Below are positions 7,818 to 16,277 of a stretch of 64,000 nucleotides of DNA, piece by piece. How positions within the stretch are numbered: position 1 is the first letter of the stretch; each line of letters starts with the position of its first letter. A program made the position numbers and the translations under genes. The stretch is from Caballeronia insecticola (GTDB taxonomy: Bacteria > Pseudomonadota > Gammaproteobacteria > Burkholderiales > Burkholderiaceae): contig NC_021288.1 of assembly GCF_000402035.1 (NCBI RefSeq), positions 836,831 through 900,830 of the forward strand, given 5' to 3'. The notes under the pieces are model-generated. The model searched no databases. It was given only the letters and a program-made list of their open reading frames with translations, and was not told the DNA's origin.

Positions 7818-9281
7818 ATGTCCAAAATCGAACACGAATTGACGCGCGATTCCGCAAACGATCTCGCGCAGGTTCCCGCCCCTGATCCCGACACGACACA
7901 GGCAGCACCCAACGAGGAAGCCGGCCACGAAGGCGACGAAAGCGACCAAAGCGACGAAGGGCAAGAGCACGAATCGTCGGAAACGCCCGCCGTCGCGCGC
8001 ACCGGTCCGCTCACCGAAGCGAAGCTGTTCGGCCGCCAGACGCCGCCCGCCGCCGCCACGCCGCCCGCCGCGCCGCCGCAACTCCAGGGCGGCGGTGCGA
8101 GCAGCTATCGGGCGCTCGCCGGGCTGCTGTGCGGCTACGCGCTGCTCATCACCGGAAACGGCCTCTTTCAGACGCTGATCCCGCTGCGCATCCTGCAAGC
8201 CGGCTATCCGACGATCGTCATCGGCCTCATTCAGTCGTGCTATTACGGCGGCTTCATTCTCGGCGCGGTGGTCAATCGCAGGCTCATCGACCGTATCGGG
8301 CAGCATCGGACCTTTGTCGCGTTTTCGGCAGCGGCATCCATTCTCGCCATGGCGTTCGGCGCCGCGCAATCGCCGTGGGCGCTCGGCGCCGTGCGCCTGC
8401 TCACCGGCGTCGCGTTCATGGGGCTGTATACGTCGATCGAAAGCTGGCTCAACGGCACGGTCGAGAACGAAAAGCGCGGACAGGTCTTCGGCTCGTATGC
8501 GGCCATCAACTATCTCGCGGTGGGAACGGGCCAGTTCCTGCTGAACGTGGGCGCGGGTTCGGGCGGACAACAGTTCTCGATCGCCGCCGCGCTTTTCGCC
8601 GCCGCCGTGCTGCCCGTGACGCTGCTCGAAGGCTGGCCGGTCAAGATCGCCGATGAATCGCTCAACCGCATGCCCGCGCGCACATGGCGCGAAAGCGTGC
8701 GCGAGATGATGGCCGCCGCGCCGCTCGCCGTGCCGGGCTGCGTGCTCGCGGGCCTCATCTACAGCAGCTTCTACGCGATGATGCCGGTCTATCTCGAACG
8801 CGCGGGCTTTTCGACGAGCGAGCTCGCAACCTTCATGGGCGTCGCGCTGATCGGCGCGCTCGTGCCGCAATGGCCGATGGGCCGCATCTCCGACCGCGTC
8901 GACCGACGCCGTCTCGTCTACTACACGGCATCGATCTCGGCGACGCTGAGTCTCGTGCTCTTCTGCTTCGACGTCCGCGCGATCACCTGGTGCGCGACGC
9001 TCGCCTACGTCGCGGTCACGTTCACGCAGTATGGGCTTATCGTGTCGCACGTTCAGGACCGCACGGAGGCGCATCACCGGGTCGCCATTTCGGCGACGCT
9101 GCTCGTGCTGTTCTCGTTCGGCGGCATGACCGGTCCCGCGCTCGCCTCGGCGATGATGACGATCGTCGGCCCGAGCGGCCTCTTTCTCTTCAACGCGGTG
9201 TCCTGCGTGCTGCTCGCGTTGAGCGCGCGCCATGCGCTCGGCCTGCACTTGCGAAAAACGCAGAACGAAGCGCAGACGTGA
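7818..9281 (+). CDS. MFS transporter, YcaD-like, with acidic N-terminal extension
   Basis: A 487-residue protein. Residues from about 100 onward form a twelve-helix MFS domain with YcaD-like features: QSCYYGGFILGAVVNRRLID, GLYTSIESWLNG and RGQVFGSYAAINYL. The first 95 residues are not membrane-spanning. They are rich in Asp, Glu and Ser (residues 33-55), then Pro and Ala (residues 74-90), and would sit in the cytoplasm. The ATG at 7818 was chosen because upstream codons read as low-quality arginine-rich sequence. No ribosome-binding site is strong. Substrate unknown. Confidence 0.82.
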   Translation: MSKIEHELTRDSANDLAQVPAPDPDTTQAAPNEEAGHEGDESDQSDEGQEHESSETPAVARTGPLTEAKLFGRQTPPAAATPPAAPPQLQGGGASSYRALAGLLCGYALLITGNGLFQTLIPLRILQAGYPTIVIGLIQSCYYGGFILGAVVNRRLIDRIGQHRTFVAFSAAASILAMAFGAAQSPWALGAVRLLTGVAFMGLYTSIESWLNGTVENEKRGQVFGSYAAINYLAVGTGQFLLNVGAGSGGQQFSIAAALFAAAVLPVTLLEGWPVKIADESLNRMPARTWRESVREMMAAAPLAVPGCVLAGLIYSSFYAMMPVYLERAGFSTSELATFMGVALIGALVPQWPMGRISDRVDRRRLVYYTASISATLSLVLFCFDVRAITWCATLAYVAVTFTQYGLIVSHVQDRTEAHHRVAISATLLVLFSFGGMTGPALASAMMTIVGPSGLFLFNAVSCVLLALSARHALGLHLRKTQNEAQT

Positions 9282-9561
9282 ACGGCGCGGTCTGGATCTT
9301 TTTGCATCTTTATCGAAGATGAAAATCGTCGTTTCTTACGTTATGCGCACTTGTTTCTTTCGTTAGTGATACGGAGATAGTGACGCAGCAATCCCATTGA
9401 CAGTATGTCGCGTGAAAAGCACTGACTGTTGGCCGGTAAGTCGTCGGCGTCGAATGTAATGTGATAGTCGGCATGACGGGTGGCGAAGCGCGAGCGCAGA
9501 CGTTGGCCGCGGAGTCATGCGACGAGCAGCGCGCACCCGCGCGTCGCGTCACGGGGATCGC
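9282..9561. other. Intergenic stretch, 280 bp
   Basis: This stretch separates the MFS gene from the acyltransferase gene. It is clearly more AT-rich than its surroundings between about 9290 and 9470. No convincing small gene, RNA or hairpin terminator was found; it probably carries the promoter of the acyltransferase gene. Confidence 0.5.
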
Positions 9562-10734
9562 ATGAGCGACGGTCAAATCCAGCTGGAAGTCATCACCGAC
9601 GAGCCAGGCCTGCTTGCGCTCGAACAAGCGTGGAACGCGCTCTGGCTGAAGGCGCACGGACGCTATTTCCAGCGCTTCGACATAAACCTGCTCGCCTGGC
9701 GTCACGTCGCGCGGCCGCAGAACAAAAAGCTGCATTGCATCGTGCTGCGCGAGCGCGGCGAGCTGCGTCTCGTGTGGCCGCTCGTGTCGCGGCGACGCGT
9801 CCTCTGGACCTATCTCCTTCCGCTCAGTCCCGATGCCGCCGACTACACGAGCATCCTCGTCGAGGACGGCCCCAGCGCGATCACGCATATCGAATCCGCA
9901 TGGCGCGCGGCGTGCGCGCATTGCAAGGCGGATTTCGTGCATCTGCCGTATCTGAACGAAGGGTCCGAACTGCATCGCGTCGCCTCGCGCGAACCGCGCG
10001 TGCTCGGTCTCTCGCGCCACGAAGCGTGGATCGCGAAACTGCGCGATGAAGCCGACTGGAACACGTACTGCCGCTCGCTCGGCACGATGCACGGCAAGAA
10101 GCCCGGGCAACTCGCGCGACGGCTCGCGAAGGAAGGCGAACTGAGCATCCGCCTGATCGATCCCGCGGATGCCGAGGGCATTACGCATTGCGTGCGCGCG
10201 CTGCTCGCGTGGAAACGCGAATGGGCCGAGCGCACCGGGAAGAAGGGCGTATGGCTCTTCTCGCAATACTACGAAGATTTCCTGATCTCGACGCTTACGC
10301 ACCGCGGCGGCACGGCGTACGAGCCGCCTGCGCGCATGACCGTCGTGACGCTCGACGGCCGCCCGATTGCCGGCGCGATCATGAGCCACGGCAATCCGCT
10401 CGCGAATGCCGTGATCGGCAGTTTCGATCCGTCGCTGGCCAGGTTCGGCGCGGGCTCCATTGCGTGGGAGCACGCCGTCAAATGGGCGCTGGAGCAGCAC
10501 TACGACATCGACTTCGGCGTCGGCTCCGAGCGCTTCAAGTCCTACTGGGGACGCGGCAACCGCAGCCATGCATGGACGATGCAGATCGCCAACTCGACCT
10601 GGGGCCTCGTCGGCTACCGGACGGTGCGCGCTTGCCGCGATATGTACGCGTGGCTGAAGGGCGCGCGGCATGCATCGCATCGAAGCGACGATACGCAGGA
10701 AGCGGTCGGATCGATAGAAACGCGCGGGAAGTAG
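9562..10734 (+). CDS. GNAT-fold acyltransferase, CelD/BcsL (FemAB-like) type
   Basis: A 390-residue protein built like CelD/BcsL-family acyltransferases. The N-terminal part has EQAWNALWLKAHGRYFQRFD, and the C-terminal GNAT half has GRPIAGAIMSHG and a conserved YDIDFGVGSERFKSYWG segment. Relatives occur in cellulose, exopolysaccharide and lipid acylation contexts and transfer an acyl group to sugar or lipid acceptors. The ATG at 9562 (MSDGQIQ) was chosen over an upstream start because its leader is arginine-rich and out of family; a weak GGGGA precedes it. It stands alone, and a role in surface polysaccharide modification is an inference. Confidence 0.78.
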   Translation: MSDGQIQLEVITDEPGLLALEQAWNALWLKAHGRYFQRFDINLLAWRHVARPQNKKLHCIVLRERGELRLVWPLVSRRRVLWTYLLPLSPDAADYTSILVEDGPSAITHIESAWRAACAHCKADFVHLPYLNEGSELHRVASREPRVLGLSRHEAWIAKLRDEADWNTYCRSLGTMHGKKPGQLARRLAKEGELSIRLIDPADAEGITHCVRALLAWKREWAERTGKKGVWLFSQYYEDFLISTLTHRGGTAYEPPARMTVVTLDGRPIAGAIMSHGNPLANAVIGSFDPSLARFGAGSIAWEHAVKWALEQHYDIDFGVGSERFKSYWGRGNRSHAWTMQIANSTWGLVGYRTVRACRDMYAWLKGARHASHRSDDTQEAVGSIETRGK

Positions 10735-11016
10735 CGTTCGGCGGTGCAGCTTTGATGCGCGGCGTAGAACTCGTCCGACCGCAAACGTCGGAGTAATTCA
10801 TCGGAAAGCCTCGACGCGCTTATCGTGCCTGTCGTCACGCCGGCTGGACCTTCAGGCTGACAAGCGCGTAATCATCTGCGTATTGCGCCGGACTTCATCG
10901 GTAAGCAATACACATCAATCCGCAAAAGCGCCTTCGGCAAGCAAAAAAGAATTTCGCTTCGCACTTCCAATTTCCTAAACTCAACCTGTCGCGATTGGAA
11001 CGCTAAAGGTCGAGCG
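10735..11016. other. Intergenic stretch, promoter region of the CHASE2 module
   Basis: A 282-bp gap before the CHASE2 operon. The last 100 bases (about 10910-11010) are AT-rich relative to the flanks and probably hold the operon promoter, but no confident -35/-10 pair was identified. No gene is visible. Confidence 0.4.
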
Positions 11017-12639
11017 ATGGCGGCGAGCAATCAAGAAGAAACATCGCATGAACAAACCGGCCTGCGCAGTCCGGGCTGGATGTTCTTTTGGCGTTTGCTG
11101 TCGACCATTCTCATGGGCTGTCTCGTGGCGCTCGTGCTGCCGAGCCGCTTCACCGAGGAACTGGGCGCGCAGAAAATCGCCAAGCTGGCGGCGCCGCTCG
11201 AAGGCGCGTGGTACGGAACGAAGCATCGCGACGAGATCACCGTGCTGCTGATTGACGAAAAGTCGCTGGCCAGGGAAGCGGTGCCGTCGTGGCCCGCGCC
11301 GTTCGACTACTACGCGATGCTCCTGCGCGCGTTCGTCAATAATGATAGTTATCATCCGCGCGCCGTTTTCTTCGATATCGTCTTCGAACATAAACAGGCT
11401 CCGGATGCCCTGAAAAAATTCGAAACCGAGATCGACAAGATCGACAAGGAGGCCCGCGGCCCGCATCCGGTCGTCTTTCTGGCCGCGCGTCGCGACCGCG
11501 ACGACAAACTCACCATCGGCAAGGAGCTCGACGATTTCCCCGGGGCGACGCGGGTCGCCATCGAGTATTCGCCGAATGAAGTCGATCACATCACGTGGAC
11601 TTATCGGCTCTTTTTCGAGGAAGCGCCGCATCATTCCGATGACGCCCGCACATCGGGGATCAAGCGCGCGTCGGCCGCTGAAAGTACTCCGCACGCGCCG
11701 ATACCGCGCAGCGCCGCGTTGTCGATTTACGAAGACGCGTTCGAGCTGTCGCAAGCCCTGCCCGAACGAGAGATCGGCAGCTCGATGGTCCTGACCTGGG
11801 GACTCGACACCGCGCAGGCCGGTCTGTTGTGGGAAGCCGAAGACGACGAAGAGAAGGAAGCGCGCAAGGATGCGCATCTCATCAGCTTCGACGATGGCGA
11901 GAAAGACGAAAAATCCTACTGCACTTCCGACGACAGCGACTGGACCCTCTTCAAACGCGCACAGGCACGCGCCGTCATGCGCAGCCTCAGCCGCCCGCTA
12001 TGCGTATTTCATCGGACGATCCACGCAAGCGAGCTTTACGACATGACGACGGGCGAACTGAAAGAGGCCTTCGGCGACAAGGTCGTGATGATCGGAACGT
12101 CGCTTCGCTATTCGAACGACATTGTCGTGTCGCCGCTGCATGACCGCATTCCCGGTGTATTTCTGCACGCCATGGCGCTCGACAACTTGCTGACGTCACG
12201 AGGCAGATATCAGGAGCACTGGGAACCGCCTTCCAGACCGTCCGACAAGCGCTGGCTTCCATTTGCCGGGCTGTGCCTGATGGGACTGCTGCCGATCGTT
12301 CTCGTGCGTGCGGGCAAAGAGCTTGTGGAGCGCCAGCTCAAGGAGAGACGCAAGTCGCAGGAGCAGACGCCCGGGCCGAACGTGTCACCCGCGCCGCCCG
12401 TCAGGTCTTACGCGTACAGGAAGCTCAGGGACGTTGTCATCAAGATCGGGCGCTTTCTGATCAGCGGCGTCGCGCTGATCGTCTTCGCGGTCGTGTTCCT
12501 GGTCGTGGGGCAGCACGTGATGCATGTGCCGTTTCTCCCCGTTTCGCATCTGGTCGCCTGCGCGCTGGCTCTCGAATGGGTCGAGTGGGGACCCGACTTC
12601 GCCAACTGGATCTTGGACGTCAAAGAGGAAAAGTCATGA
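11017..12639 (+). CDS. CHASE2-domain membrane protein without output domain
   Basis: A 540-residue protein with one N-terminal membrane segment (residues about 22-42) and a large extracytoplasmic CHASE2 domain (about 45-400: ITVLLIDEKSL, RAVFFDIVFE, GDKVVMIGTS, IPGVFLHAMALDNLLT). Three C-terminal membrane segments follow (about 415-437, 485-505 and 510-530). CHASE2 normally senses external signals for an attached cyclase, kinase or diguanylate cyclase; here nothing follows the membrane segments except a short tail. It overlaps the next gene by four bases (ATGA), so translation is coupled to the SH3-like and M48 genes. The function is unknown; a sensor or scaffold for the exported partners is an inference. 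Confidence 0.85.
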   Translation: MAASNQEETSHEQTGLRSPGWMFFWRLLSTILMGCLVALVLPSRFTEELGAQKIAKLAAPLEGAWYGTKHRDEITVLLIDEKSLAREAVPSWPAPFDYYAMLLRAFVNNDSYHPRAVFFDIVFEHKQAPDALKKFETEIDKIDKEARGPHPVVFLAARRDRDDKLTIGKELDDFPGATRVAIEYSPNEVDHITWTYRLFFEEAPHHSDDARTSGIKRASAAESTPHAPIPRSAALSIYEDAFELSQALPEREIGSSMVLTWGLDTAQAGLLWEAEDDEEKEARKDAHLISFDDGEKDEKSYCTSDDSDWTLFKRAQARAVMRSLSRPLCVFHRTIHASELYDMTTGELKEAFGDKVVMIGTSLRYSNDIVVSPLHDRIPGVFLHAMALDNLLTSRGRYQEHWEPPSRPSDKRWLPFAGLCLMGLLPIVLVRAGKELVERQLKERRKSQEQTPGPNVSPAPPVRSYAYRKLRDVVIKIGRFLISGVALIVFAVVFLVVGQHVMHVPFLPVSHLVACALALEWVEWGPDFANWILDVKEEKS

Positions 12640-13025
12640 ACAAGCACCTTTCCGGGTCATGCGTCAGGTTGCTGTCGATCGCGGCGCTGCTCGCGCTCTC
12701 GATCGCGCCAGTTGCCACTTCTCAAGCCGCCGACGCCGAGCCCAAGGAGACCCTGGTCGAACCGATGAAGGCGGGAGGGTCTCTCAAACTCTATGCCTCG
12801 CCGGATGACAAGGAAAGCGCCGGCCTCGCGCCGCCCGAAGCCATGCCGCTGCACGTAACCGGTACGCAAGAGAAGGGGTTTTATCCGGTCGCCGTCGGCA
12901 GCAAACGCTACTGGGTCGACGGCATGGACATCAAGATGCGCCGCGACAACCGTGCCAAATGCAACGCCTCGGCAAGCGTCCACGCCGCGGGCCAGCTCGG
13001 CGCCGCCACCAACAGGTGCCAATGA
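12636..13025 (+). CDS. Small exported SH3-like protein
   Basis: A 129-residue protein with a clear Sec signal peptide: a positively charged start, hydrophobic residues 10-26, and a cleavage region at SQAADA. The mature part (about 95 residues) has a weak bacterial SH3-like pattern: LKLYASPDD, then GFYPVAVGSKRYWVDG. Two cysteines are at the far C-terminal side. The start ATG overlaps the CHASE2 stop (ATGA), and the stop overlaps the start of the M48 gene in the same way. It is therefore expected to be made in fixed ratio with both neighbours and may bind one of them in the periplasm. No named family was recognised. Confidence 0.72.
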   Translation: MNKHLSGSCVRLLSIAALLALSIAPVATSQAADAEPKETLVEPMKAGGSLKLYASPDDKESAGLAPPEAMPLHVTGTQEKGFYPVAVGSKRYWVDGMDIKMRRDNRAKCNASASVHAAGQLGAATNRCQ

Positions 13026-14734
13026 TGACCACCATCAACCGGCGCTGCTTCTGCACCGCCTGCGCGAGCCTGCTGCTCGGCGCGTGCGCGGACACCAAAC
13101 TGCCGCTCGATCTCGGCAGCATCACCGGAACCAACCGGAACGCGGGCGACATGGACGGCGTCGGCGTGCTGCCGCCCCCGCCGCAACGCACCTGGCCCGA
13201 CGCGAAGCTCGACCTGAGCAAGGCGCGCGCCGACGGTTATGGCCTCGTGCCGATGCCGGACATGGAGGCCTATCTCAACAGCCTGCTCGTCACCATCAAG
13301 AAGACGGCGGGCACGCCGGGCTATCCGGGCTCCGTTCATGTCATCGCGGACACGGGCCTCAACGCCAATTCGAGCGGCGCGGGCAATATCTTCGTCTCGA
13401 TGGGATGGATTCAGTCCGCCGAGTCGGAAGACGAAATATTCGCGATTCTTTCGCATGAGTTCGGGCACGTCTATCTGAATCATCATGCGATCTTCGATGT
13501 GCGCACGGCCGGTCAGACGTCCGCCGAAGTGGTCTCGCTCGCGTGGTCCATCGCGAACAAGCCGCCGACGGCCAACGCGTGGACGGGCATCGACAATGTC
13601 GGCGTCGTCGATACGCTCGGCACGCGCGTGCTGTTTCCGGCGTGGCAGCGCAGCGTCGAAGAGCAGGCCGACCGCTTCGGCGCGACCATCAGCCTGCGTT
13701 GCAATTACTCGTATATCGACGGCTTCAAGGCGTTCTTCGAGCGCGTCATCACCTACGATCAGGAGTCGAAGGAACGGCGCAAGAAACTGCGCGAGCAACA
13801 GGCGCAAATGGCCCGTGCAAAAGCGAGCCAGAGCGCGGCGACCAAGGCGCACGCGCAGCCGCTCGTGCCGGTGTCCGCCGGAACGAGCACGATGCGGCTC
13901 AATCAGATCGGCAGTCTCTCGGCGCTCAGCGACGTCGTTTCATCCTATACGTCGGTGCGTTCGGATGTCGAAGTCGGGGCGGCGCAAAACGCGTTCGACC
14001 TGCAACAGTTGATCGAGAATCAGATCGACGAACAGATGGAATCCCTGCATGACGATCACGGCGATCCGGCCGCGCGCGAAGAAAGCCTGACCAAACTCGT
14101 GCGCCCCGTGATGGGCGACAAGCGGCCGGACCCGCGCAAGGACGCGTGGGAAGCCGCCAGGAAGCGCGGCTCGACGCCCACGATCCTCACGCATTACGCA
14201 TCCACCGCCGACGTGCAGAACCTGCAGGCGGCGGGACAGTACAGCCAGGCGCTCGATCTCGCGCAGAAGGCGGCCTCCGGCGTCACCGCGAACGATGCGT
14301 ATCCGGTCTTCCTGCTCTCGAATCTGATGGCGCTCGCGCATAGCGGTTCGCCCGATGCGCAGGCGCAGGTTCTGCGCCGCAACCAGAACTCGCGCGATCC
14401 GTCGTGGCTGATACAAACCAATCTCGCGCGGCGCGTTGCCGTCAAGGACCCGCGCCAGGGCGAGTCGTTCCTGTTGCAGCAATTCGATTATTTCGATCGC
14501 GCGTCGATCACCTGGCCATCGGTGATTTCATACTATCGCGAGCACGGCAACGTGCAGCATGCCAACGAACTCGCGCAGACCTGCAGCATCAAGTATCCGG
14601 ACATGAAGGCCGCTTGCCTCGCCGCCGCAAAAGCGCCCACGCAACAGGCCAAAGCGGACGGCACGAACACGAACGAGTTCGACAAGGCGCGCAGCAAGGT
14701 GGTCGACTGGGCGAAGAGCATTCTGCCGAAGTAG
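13022..14734 (+). CDS. M48-family zinc metallopeptidase lipoprotein
   Basis: A 570-residue lipoprotein. The lipobox LLGAC places the lipidated Cys at residue 22; an RR pair at 7-8 precedes it. The M48 catalytic motif HEFGH is at 145-149, and the third zinc ligand is probably a Glu of VEEQAD at 212-217. After about residue 270 comes a long helical region with Gln/Ala/Lys-rich coiled-coil character and TPR-like repeats, as in BepA-type proteins. It would act at the envelope on misfolded or excess proteins. Of two consecutive ATG codons, the first at 13022 overlaps the previous stop. It ends the CHASE2-SH3-M48 operon. Confidence 0.87.
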   Translation: MMTTINRRCFCTACASLLLGACADTKLPLDLGSITGTNRNAGDMDGVGVLPPPPQRTWPDAKLDLSKARADGYGLVPMPDMEAYLNSLLVTIKKTAGTPGYPGSVHVIADTGLNANSSGAGNIFVSMGWIQSAESEDEIFAILSHEFGHVYLNHHAIFDVRTAGQTSAEVVSLAWSIANKPPTANAWTGIDNVGVVDTLGTRVLFPAWQRSVEEQADRFGATISLRCNYSYIDGFKAFFERVITYDQESKERRKKLREQQAQMARAKASQSAATKAHAQPLVPVSAGTSTMRLNQIGSLSALSDVVSSYTSVRSDVEVGAAQNAFDLQQLIENQIDEQMESLHDDHGDPAAREESLTKLVRPVMGDKRPDPRKDAWEAARKRGSTPTILTHYASTADVQNLQAAGQYSQALDLAQKAASGVTANDAYPVFLLSNLMALAHSGSPDAQAQVLRRNQNSRDPSWLIQTNLARRVAVKDPRQGESFLLQQFDYFDRASITWPSVISYYREHGNVQHANELAQTCSIKYPDMKAACLAAAKAPTQQAKADGTNTNEFDKARSKVVDWAKSILPK

Positions 14735-14757
14735 GCCACGCGTGCTTGCGCCGGTCT

Positions 14758-16179
14758 TTAGCGCGTGGCGTTCGACGCCATCTGCGCATGATTCTGCCTG
14801 CGCCGATAAACCGTATCGCGCGATGCAAGCCAGTAATACAGCGGCGACGTCAGCAGCAGGCCGACGACCCACGAGAGGTCCGCGCCGTCGAGATACTTCG
14901 GCACGGGGCCTGCGTACATCGGCGTATTCATGAACGGAATCTGCACGACGATGCCGATGGCATACGCGATCAACGCCTGCGGATTGAAGCGCCCGTAAAT
15001 GCCGCCGTCCACCTGAAAGATCGATTGAATATCGTACTTGCCCTTGTGGATCACATAGAAGTCGATCAGATTGATGGCCGTCCACGGTACCAGCACGACG
15101 AGCAGCGCGAGCACGAGATCTACGAGATTCGCGACGAAGTTCGTCGACGCACCGATCGCGCCATAACAGCATGCAAGCAGAATCACGACCGACAACACCG
15201 CGCGCGACTTGGCCGTAGGAATCCAGCGATACGCGAACGTCTGCAACGAAGTGATCGTCGCGAGCACCGCGCCGTACAGGTTCAGCGCGTTATGGCTGAT
15301 CACGCTCAAGAGGAACAGCACGAGCATCGGCAGGCCGAGCGGACCGGTGGCCTGCTTCACTGCGTCCATCGCGTCGGCACCGGGCGGCACGGCCAGCACC
15401 GCAACCGCGCCGAAGACGAACGCGAGCGTCGAACCGATGGTGCAGCCCAGATACGTCGCCCAGAATGTCGATGCAACGCGCACGTTCTCCGGCAGATAGC
15501 GCGAATAGTCGGACACATACGGCGCGAACGCGATCTGCCAGAGCGCCGAGAGCGACACGGTTGCCAGCCACCCGGCAATATTGAAGCCGCCGCGCGTGAG
15601 GAAATCGTCCGTGGCGATATGCGTGAGGATGTACCCGAAGCCGACGAAGATGCCAATGCCAAGCACCCACGTGCCGATGCGGTTCAGGATATGAATGAAC
15701 CGGTATCCGATGATGCCGATCAGCCCCGACCCGAGCGCCCCGACGATAATGCCCGCCGGCACCGACACCGCGCTTTCGATACCGTGCAGCGACTTCCCCG
15801 CCAGCACGATGTTGGACGCGAAGAAGCCTACATACATCACGCCGGCGATCACCGTGACGAGCAGCGCGCCCCACGAGCCGAACTGCGCGCGGCTCTGGAT
15901 CATCTGCGGAATGCCCATCTGCGGTCCCTGCGCCGAATGCAGTGCCATCAACACGCCGCCGACCGCCTGCCCCACGACGATCGCAACGATGCCCCACAGC
16001 AGATTCAGATGGAACATCTGCACGCCGAGCGCGCCGGTCACGATCGGCAGAGGCGCAATGTTCCCGCCGAACCACAGCGTAAAGAGATCGCGCACCTTGC
16101 CGTGACGATCCTCGGGCGGCACATAGCCGATCGTGTGCTTCTCGATCAGCGGCGAAGCGTTCTGTTGCGCTGTGTTCAA
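14758..16179 (-). CDS. NCS1-family permease (purine, pyrimidine, hydantoin or thiamine type)
   Basis: A 473-residue inner-membrane protein of the nucleobase:cation symporter-1 family. The N-terminal GYVPPEDRHGK, LFTLWFGGNIAPLPIVTGAL and QMIQSRAQFGSWGA are typical of this family, and twelve membrane segments are visible. The start is read as TTG 16179 because AGGAG stands six bases upstream of it, while no start with a comparable site lies further up. It converges with the M48 gene, 23 bases apart. It is 98 bp downstream of the ArgE-type gene in the same direction, so it may import the compound degraded by this gene group. The substrate is not determined. Confidence 0.87.
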   Translation of the reverse strand: MNTAQQNASPLIEKHTIGYVPPEDRHGKVRDLFTLWFGGNIAPLPIVTGALGVQMFHLNLLWGIVAIVVGQAVGGVLMALHSAQGPQMGIPQMIQSRAQFGSWGALLVTVIAGVMYVGFFASNIVLAGKSLHGIESAVSVPAGIIVGALGSGLIGIIGYRFIHILNRIGTWVLGIGIFVGFGYILTHIATDDFLTRGGFNIAGWLATVSLSALWQIAFAPYVSDYSRYLPENVRVASTFWATYLGCTIGSTLAFVFGAVAVLAVPPGADAMDAVKQATGPLGLPMLVLFLLSVISHNALNLYGAVLATITSLQTFAYRWIPTAKSRAVLSVVILLACCYGAIGASTNFVANLVDLVLALLVVLVPWTAINLIDFYVIHKGKYDIQSIFQVDGGIYGRFNPQALIAYAIGIVVQIPFMNTPMYAGPVPKYLDGADLSWVVGLLLTSPLYYWLASRDTVYRRRQNHAQMASNATR

Positions 16180-16185
16180 AGTCGT

Positions 16186-16190
16186 CTCCT
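16186..16190 (-). promoter_or_regulatory. Ribosome-binding site that fixes a TTG start
   Basis: AGGAG on the minus strand, six bases before TTG 16179. No ATG or GTG is in a suitable place, so this site decides the start of the NCS1 permease. Confidence 0.65.
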
Positions 16191-16277
16191 GTGATTCGAT
16201 AGCAATAAGTCGACGGCAAAGCGATGCCCTCACGCTCGAAGCGTGTGCTGTCGCTTTGACGGAGGTACCGCGTGAAG

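Noticed and set aside
7740..9248. 502-codon minus-strand frame opposite the MFS gene
   Set aside because: It is a charged shadow frame; the plus strand has clear membrane segments and MFS motifs.
14735..14769. 8-bp inverted repeat GCCACGCG/CGCGTGGC between the M48 and NCS1 genes
   Set aside because: The loop is 19 bases, there is no T tract, and one arm lies in the coding end of the permease gene, so a terminator is not supported.
14404..16194. 596-codon plus-strand frame opposite the NCS1 permease
   Set aside because: Its content is low-complexity Arg/His/Gln, and the opposite strand encodes a typical transporter.
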